Of a stretch of DNA of 64,000 nt, positions 22,429-33,114 are shown piece after piece; within the stretch, counting starts at the first letter, position 1; every line of letters begins with the position of its first letter. The notes beneath the pieces are model-generated. The model was not told the DNA's origin. It worked only from the letters and a program-made list of their open reading frames with translations, and did no database searches. The DNA is from Dipteronia dyeriana. Taxonomy: Eukaryota > Streptophyta > Magnoliopsida > Sapindales > Sapindaceae. The translations under genes were made by a program, and so were the position numbers. The stretch is from positions 65,235,192 to 65,299,191 of the forward strand of contig CM065300.1 of NCBI GenBank assembly GCA_032871835.1, given 5' to 3'.

Positions 22429-23043
22429 ATCTCTTTTAGTGTGGGTGTGAGTGTGTGTGCTAGGTACCAATCGGATCCTAAGGAGTCCCATCTCTCTTCA
22501 GTTAAGAGAATCATTCGTTATGTGAATGGGATATCTAACTATGGAATTTGGTACTCTTTTGACACTAATGCTAGTCTTGTAGGCTTTAGTGATGCAGATT
22601 GGGTAGGAAATTATGATGATAGGAAAAGTACATCGGGCGGTTGCTTTTTCCTTGGGAACAACCTTGTCTCTTGGTTTTCCAAGAAGCAAAACTTGATTTC
22701 TTTGTCAACGGCTGAGGCCGAATACATAGTTGTTGGGAGTGGATGCACACAACTCTTTTGGATGAAGCAAATGCTAGTCGACTATGGATTCAATCAAGGT
22801 ACTCTTACACTCTTTTGTGATAACATGAGTGCAATTAATATTTCCAAGAATCCGGTTCAACATTTTAGAACTAAGCATATTGACATCCGCGATCATTTTA
22901 TTAGAGAACCAGTTGAGAATAAATGCATAGTACTTGAGCAAGTAGGTACTAATGATCAACTAGCGGATCTATTTACTAAACCCTTAGATGCTACTCGATT
23001 CAAAACTCTTAGTATATCTATTGGGATTTGTCTCATTGAGTAA
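22429..23043 (+). pseudogene. Copia RNase H, second copy, complete to the C-terminus
   Basis: It repeats the first copy (22,031-22,375) with scattered substitutions and continues through LFCDNMSAINISKNPVQHFRTKHIDIRDH and DQLADLFTKPLD to a stop at 23,041-23,043. RNase H removes the RNA template. The one-letter motifs (SDADW, STAEAEY) are intact here. Confidence 0.88.
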
Positions 23044-24249
23044 TGAGTTTTTATATTTGACCCCATAAGGGGAACTCAAGCAAAGAGAACTATTGTATAC
23101 TTGTTGCATGCAAAATTTTGGAAATGTTTATGCTCATTTATTAATTGCTTGAGTAGCTTGATTGCACTTATATCATATTCGATTATATTTTCTTCAATAA
23201 GTATGAACTATGCTTTAATTACAATCCATGTTACATTTATGTTCAAACATGTATTTTTGCACTAGGAGATCTACATAGGAAGTACATGTTGAATGACCTA
23301 TAGTTATCTTCATGACATGGTGATTCTCAAAGTAACATGCAAATGTAAATTTAAATAGCATGAATTAATGATTGCAATTGTTGAATGCAAAACATTGTGT
23401 GAAAATGCTAGTGAGACTAAATTGTTTAATCAATGTATCTCTTTCTTTATTAGTTGAACATGACTACTATCATACGGGTATCTTACAATGAAAAATCAAA
23501 TAGGGTGCAAAGTCGCTAATGCCATGTTTCGCTTATAAAGTTGGATATAGTGCTATGAAACCTTGACATCTATGAAAACCCTATATCCTTGCTTCTCTCA
23601 TGACAAATGGTGAAATTGGTTTGAATTCTATTGGAAATCTTTGTCATTTGCTTTGCCAAATACCATTGTTTTTGGACTTGAATGCAACATGTCTTGTATG
23701 CAAAGCATTTTTAATTCACACATTTTCTTCAAATAAATCTCCTTGTTTCTCTCCTATTAATTGAGGTGTATAAATGTGGCTTATATGATTATGCAAATAC
23801 CTTGTAAGCTTCTTTCTCTATTTGCCTTGAGGGGCCTGGTTAGGGACTTCTCCTTTGCCTATATCATGACAAAAAGGGGGAGTAGCATTTGGTTTAAGGA
23901 GGAACTTAACTTGGTAAGATAAAGTAGTACATGTTGGGGAGATTACATTTAAGGGGAGTAATCCTTTGAGGGGGAGCATTGCATTCACATACATTGCATG
24001 ATGTTGTACTCAGATTCTTAAATGCAAATGTTTTTGTTTTATATTCTCTTGATTATTTCACATACACTTGGTTTGGAAAGTGTATTTGTTGTTGTTTTGT
24101 GTGTAGGGTTGATAGATTTACAAGTGATTGAAGATTGAAGATTTGAAGTTTATTTTTGTATATCTCTTTGTAATGTAGAATATCTTCCCGGTGCTTTATT
24201 TTGTTTTGTGAGGATCAATGTGAGCGGTGGTTTTGTCACGAAACAGTCA
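23044..24249 (+). other. Copia 3' non-coding region
   Basis: 1.2 kb between RNase H and the 3' LTR. I see no ORF with recognisable domain; an envelope-like gene seen in some SIRE elements is absent. GGGGGAG-type purine runs occur at 23,875, 23,951 and 23,970. Confidence 0.6.
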
Positions 24250-24260
24250 ATGGGGGAGAT
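24250..24260 (+). other. Copia polypurine tract
   Basis: ATGGGGGAGAT sits directly before the 3' LTR start (TGTAAAG at 24,261), the standard plus-strand primer position. Confidence 0.85.
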
Positions 24261-25866
24261 TGTAAAGTCCTCATTTATTGATTGGCTTATTTCGTAAACA
24301 AACCACATATTGGGGTTTTATATAAGGGTAACTTAGGCTCTCAAGACCTCAAGAGAAGAAGCACCAAAGGTAAAATTCTTGTGCTTACTTGCTTTGAAGA
24401 GATAGTTGCATACACTCACAAATTCATGCATAACTCTTATTTATATATGTTGTGTGTTTATACTTGTGTGCATTCATGATTGAATAACTCTTCTTGATTT
24501 ATTTGCATCTTGTGATTAAAGTATCATGTCATGTTAGGAATTAGTATAGGATGCATCTTCATCACTCTAATACTTGTTGAAAATGTGTGTTTGAGTGTGG
24601 AGAAAGTAGGTTGTGCGCTGGTGGTGCGCTACTCGACTAGCGCAGCCTCACCAGCGTAACATTCCAGTGGATTGTCGCTTGTCATGCGCCACTGAGCTGC
24701 GCCATTTCACCCGTGCAATATTGAGAAAGTAGGTTGTGCGCTGGTGGTGCGCTACTCGACTAGCGGAGACTCACCAGCGCAATATATCAGTGGATCGTCG
24801 CTTGTCATGCGCCCCTGAGTTGCGCCACTCCACTAGCGCCTATTGAAAATTTAGGTTGTGCAGCGCTACTCGACTAGCGCCACTCACCAGCGCACATAGC
24901 GGGAGCTGGAATGTTTTTTTTTTTTAAATGACCTCACGTTGGTTGAAACTAATATATATATATATATATAACTCTTTGTATTCAGGTCGTGCAATAGTTC
25001 AGAATATCATATCTTTTCCTTAGAACATATTTCAAAAGGAAAAATCTTGCAAGAACTCATATTTAAACACTCAAAGCATTTCCATGTGCAAAAAAACATC
25101 ATCTTGCATCATATATGGTCTTTTAGAGTGCATCAATGAATAGTTTTGCATCATCACATCTTGTTTGGTAAGTTTCTCACTAACTTCTTAATAGTCAAGT
25201 GTTTTTCTTGCTAAGCCATCTCGTTTATCATTTGTATGCTCTTAGCATATATTCTAGATACAAAATAGAGATTGTTGTGATGACATGATTGAGTGTTGTA
25301 TTGTGATAGCTTCATAGGATTGTTTGATCTATGTTTAGCTAAGCTTTATGAACATGTCGTTTAGCTCTTGATATCTAGGATTGCATCAATTGTCATCTCA
25401 TCATCCTAGATAAGCATATAAGGTTCCCTAGCATTGTTTGTTCTTTGAATATCATCATATATTCATGTAGGCCATTTTATCTCTTCATTGAGAAGTAATA
25501 TTTGTGTTGCTTCTAGGATTAGGTAACTTAAATCACAAGCAAGATGGACTATGTTCACTTATACCGGGATTAGGTAGTGGTGGTGGATTATAAATCGGGA
25601 TTAGGTTGTAATTCCTTTACCATTAGTGGATTCGAGGTTCGAGTGTGACGTACTTAACAACCCGTGGTTTTTCCTATTTGGAAAGGTTCCCACGTATATC
25701 TCAAGTGTCTTTACTATTTCCGCACTTATTACACTTGTGATATTATTGTAACTAGTTAGGGGTATTTTCGTCAACTTGACAATTAATGAAAATTGGGTAA
25801 AATTGTTTAAAATCTATTCATCCCCCCCTTTGGATTATTCTTAAACACACCATAATATTTGTTTCA
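24261..25866 (+). repeat. Copia 3' LTR (1606 bp, uninterrupted)
   Basis: Complete LTR from TGTAAAGTCCTC to TTTGTTTCA. It shows the pre-insertion form of the gypsy target and carries three GCGCTA palindrome units (24,626-24,880). Confidence 0.92.
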
Positions 25867-25871
25867 AGAAG
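25867..25871. repeat. Copia target-site duplication, right copy (AGAAG)
   Basis: Matches 1598-1602; the host Ulp1-like gene resumes at 25,872. Confidence 0.9.
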
Positions 25872-26102
25872 AATCGTAAGACATTTTGTAATAGTAACTT
25901 TGAGATTGTGTTATTATAAACCTAATGTTTTATTAACGCTTGTTAATGTGTCCAACTGCAGTGGTAATTGTGGTCCTCACACGTTGAGATTGATCGAGTA
26001 CTTACGGTGGACAGAAAGGATTTCGATTGGTCGGAAGACTATATGGGGATCATTCGGGAGAAGATGGCAGTTGAGATATTTTCTAACTCCCGGCCCGTTT
26101 AG
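25872..26102 (+). pseudogene. Ulp1-like gene, 3' part with catalytic Cys
   Basis: Directly after the duplication a donor-like GTAAGA occurs at 25,876, and an acceptor GCAG ends at 25,961. The exon encodes GNCGPHTLRLIEYL, whose Cys (25,969-25,971) fits the C48 nucleophile. A one-base loss at about 25,998 then shifts the frame; the other frame carries DFDWSEDYMGIIREKM and ends at TAG 26,100-26,102. This is the missing end of the gene broken at 1602, 24.3 kb away. It converges on the MURA gene, whose stop lies at 26,282. Confidence 0.8.
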
Positions 26103-26281
26103 ATTTATGTAGTAATTCATTTGTATATGTACCAATTCTTTTGTATATGTACCAATTCTTTTGTATAAAAATGTTTACATTTGTATATATACAAATCATA
26201 TTTAAATAAAATTGCATTTAAGTTAATGAACAAGTCATACGAGTATAAATTATCACAATGTCATCATGATAATGCCTCAAA
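26103..26281. other. Short convergent intergenic spacer of the MULE
   Basis: About 180 bp between the Ulp1-like stop and the MURA stop, AT-rich, with three near-identical TTTGTATATGTACCAATTC repeats (26,120-26,175). It probably holds both 3' ends. Confidence 0.55.
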
Positions 26282-29049
26282 TCATTCCACGGTAGAGTCT
26301 CTAGTAGGGCACGTCTGTCTGTTGTTGCCAACTGTATGATAGATACTACACCTGTGTCTGTATTCCTCACGAATGACTCTGCATGGACCTTCATTAATCA
26401 AAGCTGGGTTAGAACATCTCCTCAAAATATGCCCTGATTGTCCACATCATCTACAATTCTGTATAGTTGTTCTCTTTGAAGACGAGATATGGCGTGAAGC
26501 TCTCAGGCGGCTTGCTTGTCTCCTGGAGCTTGGATTCAAAATGACTCTCTCAGCAATGTCAGATGGCACAATCCAAGTGGAAGGATGTCCAACCGGTATA
26601 ATAGGAACCGAGTACGCATCAATAAGTGTTTGTCGCTTGTAGTAGTCCGCACACGGGGATGTGAAATCCATGTTTCGGTCTCTGTAAAAACAGTGAAAAT
26701 GATGAGATTCACGTTTCAGTAATATTAAACATAGACAAAATTGTATGATGTACCTTGTGGCAACAAGAGCGTGAGAACATGGAAGAAGGTTCATTTGAAA
26801 TTTGTTGCATGTGCAGTTCTTCCGGGCTAAGTCAATGGTCCACTGTTTTCCAACCCGCTTCACCAAGAATATGTTCTAGTCAACTGGATTTACGGTCATA
26901 AAATTACACTTATCAACATGTTTTAGGATCACAATATGTGTTGCGTCGGTCAACTGATGACACATTGATTGTGCAACCCTATGACGATCGTGAAACCAAC
27001 GTTGTAGCATATTCCTAATGAACTCTGCCAAAGTCAACATAGGCAGTTGCCGTGCAAATTTTAGGTATGAGTTTATGCATTTTGTAGAATTTGTTGTCAT
27101 CACCCTATACCTTCTGTCGGGGCAGTGTACACGAGACCACTTGTGTGAATCGGCATCAATTACATAATCATATGCATTCGGGTGCTTTTCGTAACTCTTC
27201 CATGTGCCGGTTATATTGCAAATCGGTGTACGCTCGGACTGCTTTGTCCATTATTACGGCAACATCCTTTCTTTGATACCGCTTCTTAATATTTTAATAA
27301 AAGTGCCAACAACATATGGTATGGGTGGCATAAGGGAACACTTTAAAAATCCCTACTTCAATGCTTGCATGTCGATCAGAAATGAATACTAAATCATGTA
27401 TATGGCCAAGGGCACCTTTCAAACAATCCAAAAACCATTCCCATGATAGGTTGTTTTCCGAGTCACCGTACCCAAAAGCAATTGGATAAACCTGTTCATT
27501 CCCATCTTGTGCAGTTGCAACAAACATTGTGCCCCCGAATCTACCCTTTAAATGGGTACCATCAACGGCAATAACTGGACGTATACACCTCTGGAATCCT
27601 CTGAGTGAGGCACCCAACAACATGAAAAAGTAGAGGAATTTACCATTTTCATCTCATTGTAAGTCAGTGATTGTTCTAAAATTTTGTTGTTCCAACACGT
27701 AACCGAATGATGACAGCAGTTGGAAGCTTTCCTCATGCGTTCTATAGGTCAATGACAATGCATAATCAAGGACTTGATGTGCCTTACTGTACATTATTTG
27801 GGTGCCATACATTGTTTTCATATCAGTGATTATGTCCTTCGGACGTATTAGTCGACCATCCTGTTGTTGCAATCTAGGTGCAACCACTTCTCCAATTATG
27901 ATTGCACTAGCTTGTTGATGGCGACGGTGAATCTCTTCCAACAGACAAGTGTGTTCGTTGATAAAAATTCTTACTTGAAAGTATGTCGCTTCATCTCTCA
28001 TCACCACTATTAACTTCCACGTACAGTTGTCCATCAAACAAACCTGATGTAACGTTGTCTTATTCGACATTTTCACCTTCCACTCTAAGTTGTACCGCAT
28101 TGCAAAATGCCCAGCCAATCTCTTCAAATCCTTTTTAGTAGGAAAAAATTGACATTTATATATCATGCTGGTAGGTTCATCTTCTACCAAGTTTCTGCTT
28201 CCACCCATACCAAACGAGTATGATTCTGCTCTTGGAATAACCCACGTTGTGACATTCTCAGAATCAGTTGGAGTTACATTAGGCCGGACCTCAGATGTCC
28301 CAGCTATATTTACTACAGTGGAACTACATCTATGTACACGTCTTGCACATCTTTCTGTTTCGAACGGTTCTTCATCTTCCTCATTGTTCGCTATATTATG
28401 TACAGAATGCAAATTTGGCTCATTGGCCACCTCATGAATTGGTAAGTTATGAGGTTCATTGTTTCGCTCATTGTTCATGTCATTATACATCTCATTGTAT
28501 TGGTGGTTGTAATGCTCAGCATTCATTTTAATTTGACAACCAAAATCATCGTCCAATTGAGCTCTAACTATATCACCATGGTCGGTTACTTCCGGTGGTA
28601 CACCACATAGGTTTTCCCTACCGTCAATCTCACTTCTTTCTATGAATAACTGGTTGCTTCCACCTGAAGATCGAAAATGTTGAGTGTTATCATGATGAGG
28701 GATTTCTTCACCAATGACACCTCCTGCAGCCATCTCAATTAGACTGGCACATACTTGAGGGATCACCCTATCTTCCCCTAGCATAAACAAAACATCGTCG
28801 TCATTTCTTATAAATGTGTGACATGTTGTCCCGAGAACGATTGATATAGATTGTAGATCAGCAATGTATTTGTTCACATCGTATTTGTTCACATCGTATT
28901 TCACAACGGTTTGCACGATCGACACCAGCTCTTCGTAAGTCATATTTCACATACATTCCTTGGTTATCGGAACCAAGAAACCTCTGACTTCCATCAAGTA
29001 ATTGCTCCCATCGACCGTTGTAAGATATGATTATTCTAACCCGATCCAT
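26282..29049 (-). pseudogene. MURA-type transposase of the Ulp1-carrying MULE
   Basis: Read on -, Met at 29,049 (MDRVRIIISYNGRWEQL); a frame change occurs near 28,940. The 28,943-27,654 stretch holds the MuDR DNA-binding domain (FFPTKKDLKRLAGHFAMRYN ... CTWKLIV ... NEHTC). The MULE catalytic core follows: Asp in VIAVDGTHLKGRFGG, Asp in VFISDRHASI, CCWHF. At about 27,060 the T-N-S-x-E signature reads TTNSTKC, so the conserved Glu is Lys. A SWIM finger (CTC ... CSH) lies at 26,826-26,775, an intron at 26,682-26,753, and C-terminal CCHC knuckles reach 26,282. Stops near 27,653, 27,292, 26,876 and 26,428, and a frameshift near 27,185, make it inactive. Transposase would act on MULE ends. Confidence 0.85.
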
Positions 29050-29144
29050 TGTCCTGTGAAAATCATCATCATAAAAAAATATTAACAAATAAAAAAAATT
29101 ACTTTTACAGTTACTAAGAATTACAAAAATTTCTCAATTGTAAG

Positions 29145-29870
29145 GGATCGAGAACATGTTCTTCGGGATCGAGCTTTTTTTGTAAGGGATCGAGAATATT
29201 TACAAACGGATCGAGCTTTTTGGAAAGGGATCGAGAACATTTTCTAAGTGATCGAGCTTTTTTCAAATGGATAGAGTACTTTTTATAAGGGGTCGAGAAT
29301 TTTTTCAAGGGTTCGAGAATATTTTACAAGGGATCGAGAACTTTTATAACGGTTCGATTCAAGAACTTTTATCAAGGGATCAAGAGCTTTTATCAAGGGA
29401 TCAAGAGCTTTTATCAAGGGATCCAGAACTTTTTCTAAGGGATCGAGAATATTTGTCAAATTATCGATAACTTTTTATAACAGTTCGAGAACTTTTATCA
29501 AGGGATCGAGAACTTTTATCAAGGGATCGAGAACTTTTATCAAGGGATCGATAACTTTTTCTAAGGGATCGAGAACATTTCTAAGGGTCGAGAACATTTC
29601 TAAGGGATCGATAAATTTTTTAAGGGATCGAGAATATTTGTCAAATTATCGAGAACTTTTATCAAGGGATCAATAACTTTTATCAAGGGATCGAGAATAT
29701 TTTCTAAGGGATCGAGAATATTTGTCAAATCATCGAGACTTTTATAACGGTTCGAGGAGTTTTATCAAGGGATCAAGAACTTTTTCTAAGGGATCGATAA
29801 CGTTTTCAAGGGATCGAGAACTTTTTAACGGATCGAGCATTTTTTTCAAATAATCGAGCTTTTTTCAAAA
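29145..29870. repeat. Array of about 35 units of ~21 bp (GGGATCGAGAACTTTTATCAA)
   Basis: Units vary from 18 to 25 bp around GGGATCGAGAACTTTTATCA. A longer pattern with GAATATTTGTCAAAT recurs at about 29,445, 29,630 and 29,715. The array starts about 100 bp upstream of the MURA start and ends in oppositely oriented GCTCGAT motifs at 29,880-29,912. It is probably the subterminal repeat block of the MULE. Confidence 0.85.
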
Positions 29871-31890
29871 TAAACAAAAGCTCGATCCAATATAAAATAA
29901 GCTCGATTCATCTTTAAATATTATCGGTCACACAAGAAAAAAACTCGGATCTATTCAATGTTCATACATGTTCTTACAAGACCGGAAACACCATATATTA
30001 TCGAGGAATGGATATATTGTTAACCCACACAGAAATGAATGCAAAATATCTGAAATGCATAAAACAAATTTAAGTGAAGATCATAAATATTTGTTACCTT
30101 CTAGTGCAGAATCTGGAGAGAGACAACTTTTTTAGAGAGAGAGAGAGACAAGTTTTTCAGACAACTTTTTTTTGGACATTCTGACATCATCAGTATGTTG
30201 CTTTTTAAAAATTAAAGTTTATGGGTAACTTGGATAGCTCACCATAATAAGTGCCTTTTAAAATTAAGTTATTAAAAGGGTGACATCATCACAACACACG
30301 TCAAAAAAGGTGACATATCTCACCATTTCCACTTGAGGGTTAATGGATTCTAGACAAACCATATAACAAGTATAAAAAAAATGATATTTCTTACCATTTC
30401 CACTTATTCTATTGTATGAAATCGTATTGTAATTTCTTTTTTATTATTTTTCATCAAAAATCACATTTTAAACTTTATTTTTCAAACAAGATTCCCGTAA
30501 GTTTTTTTTTTAATATCATACTTTTTTTGGTTTTTTCAACAAGAATCTAATAAATATTTTTGGTCCTTTTAAAGTAAATGATCTCATCTAATGGAGATAA
30601 CCTTCAATCAGTTTTGAATCCATATTAAATCCATGGGTTTTAAGACTAAAGAAGATGGCTATGTAGGTTTTGGAATCTCCAATTATCCATATACACAATT
30701 TCCTTTATTTGGAAGGATGATGTGAATAAATCAAGAAGCTTACATGCTATATGTTCATGATTATAATGAAAATTATTCAAATTTTATGTCTTGATATTGA
30801 ATCAAGATGATAGACATGTTATGTTTAAACCATCTAAATCTTTGTTTTGATATTAAAATTTATCTCTTTTATGAAGCAAAACTATTAAAAATTGTAGTTT
30901 TAATGGAGTTTTTTTTTTCTTTTTTTGAAATATTACAACTATAATAGAACAGCCGGACCTATCAAGATCAGTGTTTTAATGGAAGCTTTTTAATTTTTAT
31001 ATAGCTTGCATGAGCCTTATATTCATATTTAGTGAAAATGGTTGGAAATAACACTTTTGTTACGTTGAATTTTAGGAGTATCAATAATTTGATAAGTTAA
31101 GTTTAAGTGGTATCAATGGATTAAAATAATGTTTATGCAATTTTTAGTTTTTTTATTTCTTTCAAAAACCTTCGTTGATGTAGGACCTATGACCAATGGA
31201 GGTCCTCCATCAATGGAGATGAAAAACCTTCATTAAAGGTTAGTTTGACTTTCATTGGTGGTCAGTTCGACCTTCATTCGAGGTCGAAATCGGCATTCAA
31301 TGGAGGACTCGATGAGGGAGATGACAAAACATTGTTTTTTGGAAAATTTCATTTTTGCTTAGTAAGTCTCAAAAATTGCAAATATATCTGATAAGGCTCG
31401 AAAACTACATGATAGGTCTCGAAAACTACCTGTTAAGTCTCAGAAATACAAAATAAGTTTTAGAAACACAAAAAATGTTTAAAACTCACTATTTGAAAAG
31501 TGTTTTTCAATTTTCGAACCAATCACATTTATATTATATAATTGTTAGATATTTATATATTTTAATGAAAATTGGTTTTTTTTGTTAGATTATTGATTAT
31601 TTTAACTTTTTTAAAATTTCATTAATTTTGTCATATTTTTAGCCAAATTTCTATATTTTCCATAAATTTATATCAATATCAATTTTTCCGCCTAATTGCA
31701 GTACCGATATTTCCTTAAAGTCTTTTCTTGTTTTTGCAACTCCAAATGTATTAACTTGGTCGGATTTTGTTGGGCTTCTGAGAAAATGCAGGGGAAAAAC
31801 ACAGAATGGTCATGGGATTGATGAGCCCAATTTGTGGCATGGTATTAGGGCAGGAACTCATTGAAGAACTATGGATTTTGAGGATGAGCA
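29871..31890. other. AT-rich non-coding DNA, including the likely right end of the MULE
   Basis: No ORF with domain. A GA-rich run (30,117-30,152) and several short T tracts occur. The right MULE terminus should lie here, but its partner end is outside the window, so I could not place it. Confidence 0.4.
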
Positions 31891-31892
31891 CC

Positions 31893-32060
31893 CTTGACAA
31901 GGGGTGTGCGGCGGATTGAATCCATTTGATTTTTTTTTATCTAAAAGTCGATTTGATTTAATTGGATCGAAGAAAAAACAATCTGATCTAATCCGATCTC
32001 ATAGCGGAATTCGGATCCAATTGTAAAATACTTAAATCCGATCCAATATGATCCAATGGA
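31893..32060. repeat. Possible decayed hAT-type terminus with GATCCAAT repeats
   Basis: AAGGGGTGTGCGGCGGATT is followed by many GATC(C/T)AAT-like repeats on both strands, a style seen at hAT element ends in plants. No second end or 8-bp duplication was found. Confidence 0.25.
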
Positions 32061-32490
32061 TTTGATTCCTATGAAACAATTCTTAATATGTAAACGTTCA
32101 TTCCTAATATTAACAAAATCAAATTATCAATTAATATGAATTTTTTATATATATATATTTTTAAAAATTATACGGTACTTTAAAAAAATTAACAAAGTAA
32201 TAAAATGACATAAAAGCAATACATAATTGTACACCGTAAAGTTAAAAAATTCTTAACAAATTATAAATATTAAACATAAGTTCCAAACACAAACAAAAAT
32301 AAAATCATTCAAAAGTTTGAAATAAAAATATAACCTGTTTCTATAACAAAATACAATAGCACCCAAAATGTGCTCAATGTCCATCTATATAAAACAAAAT
32401 AAAGTAGCTCAATATAAATTAAGCTTTATATTTTGACGGATTGGAAGATTTCCATATGGAAATTCAACATCCGATGAATTTCAGAATTTA
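32061..32490. other. AT-rich DNA, nothing recognised
   Basis: Mainly A/T with short homopolymers; no gene, no clear repeat border. Confidence 0.4.
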
Positions 32491-32862
32491 GAGCATCTTT
32501 AATGCAAGAGTGGCTTGTGAAATGCCACGTAAGATAAATAATCAGTATGTTAGTAATTGTATCTCCAATAAAGTTGTGTATATTCAACCGCAAACTGATG
32601 TGATAAAAAAATATTAGTCATTGTCAACATAACATTAATTTTTCATCTATTTTTTATATAGAAATAAAATAAAAAAGAAAACAAAAAAAAAGTTGGACAT
32701 TTCATTAAAAAGATTGTTTTGAATAGAATCACTAGAGAATAAATTTTGAGGTGAATGTGTATCAAGTCTATCCTTATACCATATATGAAACAAGTCTTTT
32801 GATATTGTTACAATGTCAATAATTATTAGTATACAAGTCACTTTTGTATTGAAGATGATCTC
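32491..32862. mobile_element. MITE, 372 bp, with ~28-bp terminal inverted repeats
   Basis: Left end GAGCATCTTTAATGCAAGAG; the right end read in reverse is GAGATCATCTTCAATACAAA. Inverted similarity continues to GTGGCTTGT / GTGACTTGT. Internal sequence is non-coding. A related segment lies at 44,100-44,391. No clean duplication seen. Superfamily not assigned. Confidence 0.6.
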
Positions 32863-33114
32863 AAGATCCAACGGTGTTCTCAAATTTAATCTAATCCAAT
32901 GGATTGATAGGTTGACCTAAAAATTCGTCCAAATAATATGATATATGAGTTGTTAACATCATGTTAATCTTGAGATTATATGGTGGGTGGTGCTAATTTA
33001 ACAACATAGAAACATACCATAATATTTGAACAATTTTTTTAGAACGTCTAGCATCATTAAAGGTAAAGATAGATCACTGTTCTTTTATTTTAAAAAAAGA
33101 AAAAAGAGAAGAAA

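Larger units (their letters stand above)
1603..25866 (+). mobile_element. Ty1/copia LTR retrotransposon, interrupted by two later insertions
   Basis: The copia parts are 1603-1614, 13,780-18,163 and 20,435-25,866. LTRs of about 1.6 kb start TGTAAA and end TTTCA; an initiator-tRNA-Met type primer site follows the 5' LTR, and a purine tract precedes the 3' LTR. Gag, protease, integrase, RT and RNase H occur in copia order. The long LTRs and RT motifs suggest the SIRE/Maximus lineage, but I see no envelope-like ORF in the 1.2 kb after RNase H. Target duplication AGAAG. It is interrupted at LTR base 12 by a gypsy and in the integrase by a solo-LTR-like unit. No gene is intact. Confidence 0.9.

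Noticed and set aside
29145..29870. CRISPR-like array
   Set aside because: Units are contiguous and variable with no spacers, and the DNA is plant nuclear; it is a tandem repeat.
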